From Mycolicibacterium porcinum (GTDB taxonomy: Bacteria; Actinomycetota; Actinomycetes; Mycobacteriales; Mycobacteriaceae), in the NCBI GenBank assembly GCA_001942045.1, contig MSTD01000016.1, positions 1 through 64,000 on the forward strand: a DNA stretch of 64,000 nucleotides, read 5' to 3'. Position numbers and translations under genes: made by a program. How positions within the stretch are numbered: the first letter of the stretch is position 1; every line of letters begins with the position of its first letter. This document shows positions 35,153 through 43,734 of this stretch, piece after piece. The notes below the pieces were generated by a model. That model was given only the letters and a program-made list of their open reading frames with translations, ran no database searches and had not been told where the DNA came from.

Positions 35153-35455
35153 TTAGGCCGGGGCTCCGAACAGTTCGATCGGCTTGCTGCCGACGGCCAG
35201 GGTCACGATGGCGCGCTTGGTGTCCTTGCGCTTACCGAAGCCCGAGCGGGTGCGCTTGCGCTTGCCCTGCCGGTTGGCGGTGTTCACCGAGCTCACCTTG
35301 ACGTCGAAGATCTTCTCGATCGCGATCTTGATCTGCGTCTTGTTCGAGTCCGGGTGCACGATGAACGTGTACACGTTGTCCTCGATCAGCCCGTACGACT
35401 TCTCCGAGATGACCGGGGCCAGGATGATGTCGCGGGGGTCGGTCACGGTAGCCAT
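35153..35455 (-). CDS. rplW: 50S ribosomal protein L23
   Basis: L23 forms the docking site for trigger factor and SRP at the tunnel exit. The 100-residue product ([20 protein letters not shown]) has the core [20 protein letters not shown] and [14 protein letters not shown]. Its ATG overlaps the rplD stop by one base. Confidence 0.98.
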   Translation of the reverse strand: MATVTDPRDIILAPVISEKSYGLIEDNVYTFIVHPDSNKTQIKIAIEKIFDVKVSSVNTANRQGKRKRTRSGFGKRKDTKRAIVTLAVGSKPIELFGAPA

Positions 35456-36102
35456 CAGGCCGACACCTCCTCTTTGGTATTCGCCGAGATGTAAGCGTTC
35501 AGGGCCTCGACCGAGAACACCACGTCGTCAGCGTTGAGCACGTCGTAGGTGTTCAGCTGATCCGGCGAGATCACGTGCACACCAGGCAGGTTGCGGACGC
35601 TCTTGGCGCCGACCTCGTCGGTGCGGCCGATGACGACGAGAACCTTCTTGTTCTCGGTCAGGCTGCCCAGGAACGCCTTGGCGCTCTTGGTCGACGGGGT
35701 CTGGCCCTCGATCAGTTCGGTGATCGCGTGGATCCGCTCGTTGCGGGCCCGGTCCGAGAGCGCACCGCGGAGGGCGGCGGCGATCATCTTCTTCGGGGTC
35801 CGCTGGCTGTAGTCGCGCGGCTGCGGGCCGTGGACGATGCCACCACCGGTGAACTGCGGTGCGCGGGTCGAACCCTGACGCGCCCGGCCGGTGCCCTTCT
35901 GCCGGTACGGCTTCTTGCCGCCACCGGAGACCTCACCGCGGGTCTTCGTCGAGTGGGTGCCCTGGCGCTTGGCGGCCAACTGAGCGTTGACGACCTGGTG
36001 CATCAGAGCGATGTTGGGCTCGACGTCGAACAGCGCGGCGGGCAGCTCGATGGAGCCGTCCTTCTTGCCAGCCGGGGTCTTGACGTCAATCTTCAAAGTC
36101 AT
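35455..36102 (-). CDS. rplD: 50S ribosomal protein L4
   Basis: L4 reaches into the exit tunnel; in E. coli it also represses the S10 operon. The 215-residue protein shows the extended loop ([20 protein letters not shown], then GGGIVHGP) and the C-terminal [18 protein letters not shown]. One-base overlaps with rplC and rplW. Confidence 0.98.
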   Translation of the reverse strand: MTLKIDVKTPAGKKDGSIELPAALFDVEPNIALMHQVVNAQLAAKRQGTHSTKTRGEVSGGGKKPYRQKGTGRARQGSTRAPQFTGGGIVHGPQPRDYSQRTPKKMIAAALRGALSDRARNERIHAITELIEGQTPSTKSAKAFLGSLTENKKVLVVIGRTDEVGAKSVRNLPGVHVISPDQLNTYDVLNADDVVFSVEALNAYISANTKEEVSA

Positions 36103-36752
36103 TACTTCTCGCCTCGCTTGATTGCGCTGCGGACAACCACCAGACCACCGTTGCGTCCGGGGATGGCGCCCTTGATCAACAGCACGCCGTTCTCGGCATC
36201 GACCTTGTGAACCTTGAGGTTCTGCGTGGTCACCCGGTCGTTGCCCATACGGCCCGACATCCGGGTGCCCTTGAACACGCGGCCCGGGGTGGCGCAGCCA
36301 CCGATGGAGCCGGGACGACGGTGCACCGCCTGGGCACCGTGCGCGGCGCCCTGGCCGGCGAAGCCGTGGCGCTTCATGGTGCCGGCGAAGCCCTTGCCCT
36401 TGCTGGTGCCGGTCACGTCGACGTAAGCACCGTCGGCGAAGATCTCGGCGGTCAGCTCCTGGCCCACCTCGTACTCGGCGGCAGCGGCCTCGTCGACCCG
36501 CAGCTCGGCCAGGTGGCGGCGCGGGTTGACACCCGCGGCGGCGTACTGACCGGTGACGGGCTTGTTGACCTTGCGCGGGCTGATCTCGCCATAGGCGAGC
36601 TGCACGGCGCTGTAGCCGTCGCGCTCGGGGGTACGGATAAGGGTCACCACGTTGGGGCCGGCCTTGACGACCGTCACCGGGACGACTTTGTTGTTCTCAT
36701 CGAACACCTGCGTCATGCCCAGCTTGGTGCCCAAAATGCCTTTTCTAGCCAT
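36102..36752 (-). CDS. rplC: 50S ribosomal protein L3
   Basis: L3 helps initiate 50S assembly. The 216-residue protein begins [20 protein letters not shown] and contains the signature [20 protein letters not shown] with the glutamine-bearing loop and the [15 protein letters not shown] segment. It follows rpsJ after 14 bases. Confidence 0.98.
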   Translation of the reverse strand: MARKGILGTKLGMTQVFDENNKVVPVTVVKAGPNVVTLIRTPERDGYSAVQLAYGEISPRKVNKPVTGQYAAAGVNPRRHLAELRVDEAAAAEYEVGQELTAEIFADGAYVDVTGTSKGKGFAGTMKRHGFAGQGAAHGAQAVHRRPGSIGGCATPGRVFKGTRMSGRMGNDRVTTQNLKVHKVDAENGVLLIKGAIPGRNGGLVVVRSAIKRGEK

Positions 36753-36766
36753 TTTTCTCGGGTCTC

Positions 36767-37072
36767 CTACTGGATGTTGACGTCGACACTGGCCGGCAGA
36801 TCGATGCGCATGAGCGCGTCAACCGTCTTCGGCGTCGGGTCGAGGATGTCGATCAGCCGCTTGTGGGTGCGCATTTCGAAATGCTCCCGCGAGTCCTTGT
36901 ACTTGTGCGGCGACCGAATGACGCAGTACACGTTCTTCTCGGTCGGCAGCGGCACGGGGCCCACCACACTGGCACCGGTACGGGTGACCGTCTCGACGAT
37001 CTTGCGCGCCGAGGCATCAATGGCCTCATGGTCGTAGGCCTTGAGCCTGATGCGGATCTTCTGTCCCGCCAC
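36767..37072 (-). CDS. rpsJ: 30S ribosomal protein S10
   Basis: S10 functions in the 30S head and also in antitermination as NusE. GTG at 37072 ([20 protein letters not shown]) with GGAG seven bases before is chosen over upstream in-frame codons; this gives the usual 101 residues. [20 protein letters not shown] and the end [11 protein letters not shown] are typical. First gene of the S10 operon. Confidence 0.98.
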
Positions 37073-37356
37073 GCTTCTCCTACCTCTACTTCGTACATCG
37101 GCCGGCCGTATCGGAGCCCCGATGAGATAACCCATCGAAGCCCGTCGGGCCTGGTACCCCCGCGCGGATGCGCCGAGTATTGCCGCCGCTGTTTACCTGT
37201 CTGTGGTCCACCGACCCCCGCGGTCGGGCGTGTCGCCCTCGCGCACACTTTCTCGCCCTGGAAATCAGTCGCGATCTAGTGTTGGGACCGGATGCGCCCG
37301 TTGGGGGCGCCGGTCGTATGCCCGGCCAGGAATACCCGGCGCAAGGCAACCCGAAC

Positions 37357-37385
37357 AGTATGCCCTAGATCGGGGCGTCCTCCAA
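37357..37385 (-). promoter_or_regulatory. Possible S10 operon promoter
   Basis: On the minus strand TTGGAG (37385-37380) and CATACT (37362-37357) are 17 bases apart. A start near 37350 would give a leader of about 280 nt before rpsJ. The -10 is imperfect, so this is tentative. Confidence 0.4.
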
Positions 37386-37495
37386 ATCCGCGATCGAGCA
37401 GGTGGGGGCCTGTCGGCGCGGCCGGGCAAAACAGCGTCCGGCTCGCCGATTTCCAGCACATGTTTCCGGGCCAGGCCTCCGCAGCCCGCACCGAA

Positions 37496-37511
37496 CTTAC
37501 TCTTGAGTAAG
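37496..37511. promoter_or_regulatory. Perfect 16-base palindrome before the DUF4442 gene
   Basis: CTTACTC (37496-37502) and GAGTAAG (37505-37511) around TT, ending nine bases before the ATG at 37521. The location would block promoter or ribosome access; a TetR-type or similar repressor site is likely. No regulator is adjacent. Confidence 0.55.
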
Positions 37512-37520
37512 GTATGGCGC

Positions 37521-37994
37521 ATGACGCAACCCAGTGCCACCTATAGAGCATGGAAGAAGCTGTCACCGCTGCCCGGAGGAAGCTGGGCGTTCTCCGCGGC
37601 CGCCATGGCCCGGGTGCCGTATTTCGCGTCGATCCTGCCGCACGTGGTGCGCATGGAACCGGGGCTGGCCGAGGTGACGGTGCCCAAGTGGTTCTACGTC
37701 TACAACCACCTGCACACCGTGCACGCCATCGCGTCGTGCAACGCCGCCGAGATGGCGATGGGCATGTTGATGGAGGCCACCGTGCCGACGACGCACCGCT
37801 GGATTCCCAAGGCGATGAACGTGCAGTATCTCGCCAAGGCCACTACTTCACTGCGCGCCACCGCAGAGCTGGCACCGCCGGATTTCGCCGCGATCACCGA
37901 GGGCACCGACGTCGTGGTTCCCGTCAGCATCACCGACCGCAACGGCGTGGAAGTGGTGCACGCCGACATCACCACGTGGGTCACGCCGGCCTAG
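37521..37994 (+). CDS. DUF4442 hotdog-fold protein
   Basis: A 157-residue protein related to acyl-CoA thioesterases. ATG at 37521 (MTQPSATYRAWKKLSPLPGG) is used. Hotdog features are the central helix region HTVHAIASCNAAEMAMGMLM and the strand ending GVEVVHADITTWVTPA. Substrate and activity are unproven for this family. It stands alone on the plus strand behind a perfect palindrome and faces a SnoaL-like gene across a shared hairpin. Confidence 0.85.
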   Translation: MTQPSATYRAWKKLSPLPGGSWAFSAAAMARVPYFASILPHVVRMEPGLAEVTVPKWFYVYNHLHTVHAIASCNAAEMAMGMLMEATVPTTHRWIPKAMNVQYLAKATTSLRATAELAPPDFAAITEGTDVVVPVSITDRNGVEVVHADITTWVTPA

Positions 37995-38011
37995 GACTCG
38001 AGCGTGCGCTG

Positions 38012-38041
38012 AGATCGCGATTCCCGCGTCAGACGCGATCT
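38012..38041. terminator. Bidirectional hairpin between convergent genes
   Basis: AGATCGCG (38012-38019) pairs perfectly with CGCGATCT (38034-38041) across 14 bases, in the 63-base gap between the converging DUF4442 and SnoaL-like genes. No T-run; may serve both. Confidence 0.5.
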
Positions 38042-38057
38042 GAGTGCACCGTCGGTG

Positions 38058-38420
38058 TCAGTTCAGATAGGTGCCGTGACCTTCGCGCACCAGGGCGCCG
38101 TCGAACAACAGCACCTCGTTGACCAACCCGCCGCGCTGGTTGCGGTAGTGGATCACCAGGGTCGACTCGCCGCGGTAGGTGCCGAGCACCTCGAAATGCA
38201 GGTCCGGCATGCCGGCCAGCGCCGTCGTCCAGTAGTGGCGCAACGCCTCCTTGCCGCGCACCACACCCCCGGTCTCGGGCAGCACGCGCGCGGCGACCGG
38301 TGAACTGAACACCACATCGTCGTGGAAATGCGCCAGCACCGCATCCACGTCATGCGCGTTCCATGCAGACACCCACTCTTGCGCGAAGGCCTGCGGGTCC
38401 GGTGTCGCCATCGAGGTCAT
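38058..38420 (-). CDS. SnoaL-like/NTF2-fold protein
   Basis: A 120-residue cone-fold protein: FAQEWVSAWNAHDVDAVLAH, then FHDDVVFSSPVAARVLPETG, GKEALRHYWTTALAGMPDLH and NQRGGLVNEVLLFDGALVRE, the usual pattern of SnoaL-like isomerases and NTF2-like enzymes. The ATG at 38420 overlaps the carboxylesterase stop by four bases; an ATG at 38411 is also possible. Co-translation with the esterase suggests a shared pathway, not identified. Confidence 0.82.
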   Translation of the reverse strand: MTSMATPDPQAFAQEWVSAWNAHDVDAVLAHFHDDVVFSSPVAARVLPETGGVVRGKEALRHYWTTALAGMPDLHFEVLGTYRGESTLVIHYRNQRGGLVNEVLLFDGALVREGHGTYLN

Positions 38421-40042
38421 TTCTCCTTAAGCCCGGCCCAGAACGGGCATTGGTGAACGTGCGCGTAGCCATTGTCGACGCGACTGCCGTCGGCCTGCAA
38501 CGACATTCGGCCGGCCGTACCCGCGCCGTCGAACTCGGGCCAGCCCGGTTGACCCTCGGCCGCGGGGTCACCGGTACGCACGAAAGCACTCCAGTAGTCG
38601 ATCATCTGGTCCGAGAGCTGTTGTTGCGCCGGGCTCAACGGCGGCGCCCCACCGACGTCGAAGAGGTAGCGAAGCTCCAGTGAGTGACTGGCCCCGACCG
38701 GGAAGGGCAGCGTCCGCATGACCTCCGGCGCCGGCGCGGCGCGGTCATTGAACTCGTAGGCGTACACCGGACCGGTGCGGGACAGCTCACCGGCGATCCG
38801 GTCCGACACGCAGGCAAAGGCACCGTCGGTGACGGCGGCCGAATAAGCCTGCGCCACACCGCCGTACCGATCGATCGGATAGTGCGCTCCGACCGCGGCG
38901 GCGTCGGCACCGAACGTCTCGGCCAGCAACCGGGGGTAGTCGGCCGCGGCGTACCGCTGCCCCAACCGCAGATAGCGCAACGCCACGAACAACGTGAACT
39001 CGTCGCGGGTGGTGCCGATCAGGATCGGCACCGGTTCGGCCCGGCCGGCGCCGAACGCCGCCAGCGGCGCCTGCGGAATCGCGGCCGATCCGGTGACCGG
39101 GCCCGTCAGCTCATCACTGCCGATGTTGAAGTACCACACCGGTTTCCGCAGCCCATCCACCGGCATCGCCCGAAGGCAGATGGCCGCGGTCGCGGGGTCG
39201 GGACAACCGGCGGATGCCGCGTACTCGAGCGAGCGGCCGGCCGCGGCAGCAAGGTCCGCCTGGGCCTGGCAAGGCGCGCTCATCAGGATCGCGGCGTGGA
39301 ACAACCCCGCCGATCCGGGCGACACCAGATGGTCGCATACCGACATACCGCCCGCGGATTCCCCGGCGACAGTGACCTTTTCCGGATCGCCGCCGAAATC
39401 GGCGATGTTGTCCCGCACCCATCGCAGGGCCGCCTGCTGATCGGCCAGGCCGTAATTGCCGACGTTGCCGTCGACCCCCAGGGCCGGGTGGGCGAGGAAT
39501 CCCAGCGTGCCGAGCCGGTAGTTGATCGTGACTACGACGATGTCGCCGCGAGCTGCCAGCCGCCCCGCGTCGTAGATGCCGCTGCTGCCGCCCGCGAACG
39601 CACCGCCGTGGATCCACACCATCACTGGTCGCTTCTCCCCGGAGACCGGCGGCGTCCAGACGTTCAGGTTCAGGCAGTCCTCCGCTGTGTTGGCTCCGCG
39701 TTCGGGGTCCGAATCGGGGTCCTGGATGCAGCGCAGGCCGGGCCGGGTGGCGTCCCGCTCCCCCGGCCAGCCCGGAGCCGGAACCGGTGCGGCGAACCGC
39801 AACGGCCCCACCGGCGGGGCGGCATACGGTATACCGGCGAACAGCCGGTGGTCGGATGCCACTGTGCCGCGCAGAGTTCCGGCAGCGGTGCGGACGAGCG
39901 CCGGGTCCGAGCTCTGGATGTGCCCCTGAGCGGGCCCAGGGGGATACGGCGGCGCCAGCGCCTGCCCGCCACCACGCACACAGCCTGTAACCAGCATCGC
40001 CAGCGCTGCCAGCAATGCGATGGCGCCCCGCCCCGACCGCAT
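38417..40042 (-). CDS. Type B carboxylesterase, lipoprotein
   Basis: Secreted serine esterase of 541 residues. Start ATG at 40042 gives a signal peptide with lipobox LVTGC. Type B signatures are EDCLNLNVWTP, the oxyanion HGGAF, the nucleophile in GESAGG and a late GASHSLELRYLFD with the catalytic histidine. Substrate unknown. Operon with the SnoaL-like gene; divergent from a P450 gene across 108 bases. Confidence 0.92.
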   Translation of the reverse strand: MRSGRGAIALLAALAMLVTGCVRGGGQALAPPYPPGPAQGHIQSSDPALVRTAAGTLRGTVASDHRLFAGIPYAAPPVGPLRFAAPVPAPGWPGERDATRPGLRCIQDPDSDPERGANTAEDCLNLNVWTPPVSGEKRPVMVWIHGGAFAGGSSGIYDAGRLAARGDIVVVTINYRLGTLGFLAHPALGVDGNVGNYGLADQQAALRWVRDNIADFGGDPEKVTVAGESAGGMSVCDHLVSPGSAGLFHAAILMSAPCQAQADLAAAAGRSLEYAASAGCPDPATAAICLRAMPVDGLRKPVWYFNIGSDELTGPVTGSAAIPQAPLAAFGAGRAEPVPILIGTTRDEFTLFVALRYLRLGQRYAAADYPRLLAETFGADAAAVGAHYPIDRYGGVAQAYSAAVTDGAFACVSDRIAGELSRTGPVYAYEFNDRAAPAPEVMRTLPFPVGASHSLELRYLFDVGGAPPLSPAQQQLSDQMIDYWSAFVRTGDPAAEGQPGWPEFDGAGTAGRMSLQADGSRVDNGYAHVHQCPFWAGLKEK

Positions 40043-40113
40043 GGCTGTGAGCGTACGGGCCGGATCCCTCAAAATCCCCTCCCTTACGTGTCGCCGATCA
40101 CATATGGTGGGAA

Positions 40114-40127
40114 TTGACACCCGTCAA
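40114..40127. promoter_or_regulatory. Inverted repeat before the P450 gene
   Basis: TTGAC (40114-40118) and GTCAA (40123-40127) flank ACCC, 24 bases before the P450 ATG and upstream of its GGGAGGAG ribosome site. Short; could be an operator. Confidence 0.3.
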
Positions 40128-40150
40128 GAACCCGTCCGGGAGGAGTCTGT

Positions 40151-41404
40151 ATGAGCGCGCCGACGATGGATGATGCCGCGAAGGTGCTCGCCGACCCGAC
40201 GGCCTATGCCGACGACGCACGCCTGCACACCGCACTGACCCATTTGCGCGCCAACAACCCGGTGGCCTGGGTGGACAACGCTCCCTACCGCCCGTTCTGG
40301 GCGATCACCAAACACGCCGACATCATGGCCGTCGAGCGGGACAACGAACTCTTCATCAGCGAGCCGCGGCCGTTGCTGGCCACCGCGGCGGCCGACGACC
40401 TCGCCAAGCAGCAGCTCGAGGCCGGCATGGGGCTGCGAACGCTGATCCACATGGATGATCCGCACCACCGCAAGGTCCGGGCCATCGGTGCAGATTGGTT
40501 CCGTCCCAAGGCAATGCGTGACCTCAAGGTCCGCGTCGACGAGCTCGCCAAGCGCTACGTCGACAAGATGCGCGACATCGGACCCGAGTGCGATTTCGTC
40601 ACCGCGATCGCCGTCAACTTCCCGCTGTACGTGATCATGTCGCTGCTCGGGCTGCCCGAAGAGGACTTCGCCCGCATGCACATGCTGACCCAGGAGATGT
40701 TCGGCGGCGACGACGACGAGTACAAACGCGACGGCGGCTCATTGGAGGACCAACTCGCGGTGCTGATGGACTTCTTCGCCTACTTCTCGACGTTGACCGC
40801 GTCGCGTCGCGCCACCCCGACCGAGGACCTGGCGTCAGCCATCGCCAACGGCACCATCGACGGGGAACCGCTGTCCGATGTCGACACCGCCTCGTACTAC
40901 GTCATCGTCGCGAGCGCGGGACACGACACCACCAAGGACGCGATCTCGGGTGGGCTGCACGCCCTGATCGAGAATCCGGACCAGCTGGCGAAATTGAAGG
41001 CGCAGCCCGAACTGATGGGCACCGCGGTCGAAGAGATGATCCGCTGGTCCACCCCGGTCAAGGAGTTCATGCGGACCGCCACGGCCGACACCGTCGTGCG
41101 CGGCACACAGATCGCCAAGGGCGACTCCGTCTACCTGGCCTACGTCTCCGGCAACCGTGACGAGGATGTTTTCGACTCGCCACACCGCTTCGACGTCGCG
41201 CGGGATCCGAACAAGCACTTGGCATTCGGCTACGGCGTGCACTTCTGCCTGGGTGCGGCGCTGGCCCGGATGGAGATGAACAGCTTGTTCACCGAGCTGA
41301 TGAGCCGCCTGGACTCCATCGAATTGGCCGGAACGCCAGAGCTTTCCGCGACCACATTCGTCGGCGGGCTCAAGCACCTGCCGATCCGTTACTCGCTGCG
41401 CTGA
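40151..41404 (+). CDS. Cytochrome P450
   Basis: Heme monooxygenase of 417 residues. The I-helix is AGHDTT, the K-helix ExxR is EEMIR, and the heme-binding loop FGYGVHFCLGAALAR places the thiolate Cys near 366. Bacterial class I, soluble, needs a ferredoxin and reductase; a ferredoxin reductase is at 53778 but no ferredoxin is adjacent. Overall like the mycobacterial CYP families that act on sterol side chains and fatty acids, but the substrate cannot be assigned. It converges with a TetR gene, overlapping by 16 bases. Confidence 0.92.
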   Translation: MSAPTMDDAAKVLADPTAYADDARLHTALTHLRANNPVAWVDNAPYRPFWAITKHADIMAVERDNELFISEPRPLLATAAADDLAKQQLEAGMGLRTLIHMDDPHHRKVRAIGADWFRPKAMRDLKVRVDELAKRYVDKMRDIGPECDFVTAIAVNFPLYVIMSLLGLPEEDFARMHMLTQEMFGGDDDEYKRDGGSLEDQLAVLMDFFAYFSTLTASRRATPTEDLASAIANGTIDGEPLSDVDTASYYVIVASAGHDTTKDAISGGLHALIENPDQLAKLKAQPELMGTAVEEMIRWSTPVKEFMRTATADTVVRGTQIAKGDSVYLAYVSGNRDEDVFDSPHRFDVARDPNKHLAFGYGVHFCLGAALARMEMNSLFTELMSRLDSIELAGTPELSATTFVGGLKHLPIRYSLR

Positions 41405-42018
41405 GCCGGCTCCGCCCGTCGGTGGGTGGCCAGAAAGCCGTCCACCGCGGCGCGCACGCAGCTGCTGTAGTCGAACTCCGACAGCGTGCTGAGCTTGCCG
41501 AGCACGATCGGGCCGAGCAGCAGCGCGGCCGCCTGCGTGCGATCCACCTCGCCAAGTTCGGCCACCGCCTCGGGGCTGTCGAAGATCGCCTCGAACGGCG
41601 CGGCGTAATGCTCGGCCACCCGCTCGCGCAGAGTCCGCACCTCGGCGCTGTCGCCCGTCCGCCAGGGCAGTTGCTCCATGTCGCCGCCCAGTGCCAGCCA
41701 TGACATCGCGGTGATACTGATCGGCGCCTCCGCGATCGAGTCGGCCTGCGCCTGCACCAGCGCGATCAGCCGGTCTCGTAACGACCCCTCAGCCGGTGGC
41801 ATCGGCGCAGCCGGGATCAGTGCCCGAAATGCCGCCGCCAGCAGATCATTTCCGCTCGGGAAGTGCCGGTACAACGTCGCCCTGGCCACATTGGCGGCCC
41901 GGGTGACCGCATCGACGGTGACCGCACTGGGCCCGCCCGACCGCAACAGCGCAGTCGCCGCCTCCAGCAGCCGGGCCCGGGATCGGGCCGGACGCGGGTC
42001 ACCGCTCTCGGCAGTCAT
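41389..42018 (-). CDS. TetR family repressor of the MFS pump
   Basis: A 209-residue regulator with HTH ARSRARLLEAATALLRSGGP, then SAVTVDAVTRAANVARATLY and RHFPSGNDLL. The C-terminal domain is of unknown ligand specificity. It is divergent from an MFS gene 84 bases away, with two 16-base dyads of the same sequence between them, so it very likely controls the pump and itself. Confidence 0.92.
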   Translation of the reverse strand: MTAESGDPRPARSRARLLEAATALLRSGGPSAVTVDAVTRAANVARATLYRHFPSGNDLLAAAFRALIPAAPMPPAEGSLRDRLIALVQAQADSIAEAPISITAMSWLALGGDMEQLPWRTGDSAEVRTLRERVAEHYAAPFEAIFDSPEAVAELGEVDRTQAAALLLGPIVLGKLSTLSEFDYSSCVRAAVDGFLATHRRAEPAQRSE

Positions 42019-42040
42019 TCGCCGTACACCTCCATAAAAA

Positions 42041-42076
42041 CAGACTTACCGTCTCGCTCCGAGACTGTTAGTCTCG
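42041..42076. promoter_or_regulatory. Two 16-base operator repeats
   Basis: CAGACTTACCGTCTCG (42041-42056) and GAGACTGTTAGTCTCG (42061-42076) share the dyad AGACTnnnnGTCTCG and are exactly 20 bases apart, about two helical turns. The second extends to a perfect CGAGACT/AGTCTCG. They lie between the TetR and MFS starts. Confidence 0.78.
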
Positions 42077-42102
42077 AAACTTCATCGACGAAGGAGCACA
42101 CC

Positions 42103-43734
42103 ATGTCGCACACCCTCGTCGAGTCCAGCCAGGATATCGACCCGGGCATGGCCAATCTGTCGATCAAGCAGCGGTACTGGCTGCTCGCGGTGGCCTGCAT
42201 GGACGTCTCGATCGTCATCGCATCGATGGTGGCGCTGAATGCGGCATTGCCGGACATCGCCCGCCAGACCACGGCCACGCAAGCCCAACTGACCTGGGTG
42301 ATCGACGGATACACCCTGGTGCTGGCGTGTCTGCTACTGCCGGCCGGGGCGATCGGTGACCGCTACGGCAGGCGGGGCGCCCTGTTGGCCGGCCTCGCGG
42401 TGTTCGTCTTGGCCTCGGCGGCACCGATGGTGTTCGACGATCCGGTGCAGCTCATCGCGTCACGCGCGGTCGCCGGAGCCGGCGCGGCGTTCATCATGCC
42501 GGCCACGCTGTCCCTGCTGACCGCCGCTTTCCCAAAGTCGGAGCGCAACAAGGCCATCGGGATCTGGGCCGGTGTCGTCGGGTCAGGGGCCGTGTTCGGC
42601 TTCCTGATCACCGGTGGCCTGCTGCACTTCTGGGGTTGGCAATCGATCTTCGCGACCTTCGCGGTCGCCGGAGCGGGGTTGTTCATCCTGACCTGCACCG
42701 TGCCGTCGTCGCGGGACGAAGACGCGGCGCCGCTGGACTGGATCGGTGCCGTCCTGATCGGCGCCGCGGTGGCGGTCTTCGTGCTCGGGGTGGTCGAGGC
42801 GCCGGTGCGCGGCTGGACGCACCCGCTGGTGTGGGGTTGCATGAGCGGCGGCATCGCCCTCGCCGCCGCGTTCACCGTGGTCCAACTCAAACTGCCGCAC
42901 CCCCTGCTGGACGTCCGGTTGTTCCGACAGCCCGACTTCGCCACCGGGGCAGTCGGCATCACGTTCCTGTTCTTCGCGAACTTCGGCTACTTCTTCGTCA
43001 GCATGCAGTACATCCAGCTCGTCATGGGATACAGCCCGATCCAGACCGCAATCGCCCTGTGCCCATTGATGGTTCCGGTGCTCGCCCTCAGCGCCACCAC
43101 CCACTGGTACCTGCCCCGAATCGGCCTTCGGGTGTGCGTATCCACCGGACTGCTGCTGATCGCCGCCGGCCTGATGTGCATGCGGCTGCTCGAACTCGAT
43201 TCCAGCTACCTGGATTACACCTGGCCGCTGATCATCATCAGCACCGGTATCGGCCTGTGCACCGCACCGACGACATCGGCCATCATGGGCGCGGCCCCCG
43301 ACGAAAAGCAGGGAGTGGCGTCCGCGGTCAACGACACCACCCGGGAAGTCGGCGCCGCGCTCGGTATCGCCGTCGCCGGGTCGATCCTGGCCGCCAACTA
43401 CCAGAATCACCTGGGGCCCAAGCTGACCGGGCTACCTACCGAAGCGCGCGAGCCCATCCTGGGCTCGCTGGCCGAAGCCCTTGCCGTGGCACCTCGGCTC
43501 GGCCCGCAGGGTACGGCCGTCGCGGACCTGGCCAAGCAGGCATTCCTCGATGCGACGAACTCGGCCCTGCTCGTCATGGCAACGGTGCTTGCCGTGGCCG
43601 CGGCGTTCGTGGCGATCTGGGCGCCCGGCCGGGACGGGGAACAACTGCGCCTCGTCCGCCGAATCAGGCGGCGAGGAACTCCGCAGCCCGGTGACCGATC
43701 ATGGCAATGGTCGCGTGCGGGCCGCGGCTGGTGA
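42103..43734 (+). CDS. MFS multidrug transporter, DHA2-type
   Basis: Fourteen-helix drug:proton antiporter of 543 residues. ATG at 42103 with AAGGAG seven bases before is chosen. Motif A/B/C-like segments include PDIARQTTATQAQLTWVIDG, LLLPAGAIGDRYGRRGALLA and RAVAGAGAAFIMPATLSLLT. The C-terminal 25 residues are basic (RRIRRRGTPQPGDRSWQWSR) and overlap the convergent mftG gene by 71 bases, so the true end may differ if a frameshift exists. Regulated by the divergent TetR. Confidence 0.9.
   Translation: MSHTLVESSQDIDPGMANLSIKQRYWLLAVACMDVSIVIASMVALNAALPDIARQTTATQAQLTWVIDGYTLVLACLLLPAGAIGDRYGRRGALLAGLAVFVLASAAPMVFDDPVQLIASRAVAGAGAAFIMPATLSLLTAAFPKSERNKAIGIWAGVVGSGAVFGFLITGGLLHFWGWQSIFATFAVAGAGLFILTCTVPSSRDEDAAPLDWIGAVLIGAAVAVFVLGVVEAPVRGWTHPLVWGCMSGGIALAAAFTVVQLKLPHPLLDVRLFRQPDFATGAVGITFLFFANFGYFFVSMQYIQLVMGYSPIQTAIALCPLMVPVLALSATTHWYLPRIGLRVCVSTGLLLIAAGLMCMRLLELDSSYLDYTWPLIIISTGIGLCTAPTTSAIMGAAPDEKQGVASAVNDTTREVGAALGIAVAGSILAANYQNHLGPKLTGLPTEAREPILGSLAEALAVAPRLGPQGTAVADLAKQAFLDATNSALLVMATVLAVAAAFVAIWAPGRDGEQLRLVRRIRRRGTPQPGDRSWQWSRAGRGW

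Larger units (their letters stand above)
37073..37520. other. Intergenic region upstream of rpsJ
   Basis: A 448-base gap between the divergent rpsJ and DUF4442 genes, with no supported gene. It holds a promoter-like pair for the S10 operon at 37357-37385, a small leader hairpin CCGACC/GGTCGG (37211-37216 with 37222-37227) and a dyad at 37496-37511. Confidence 0.7.
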
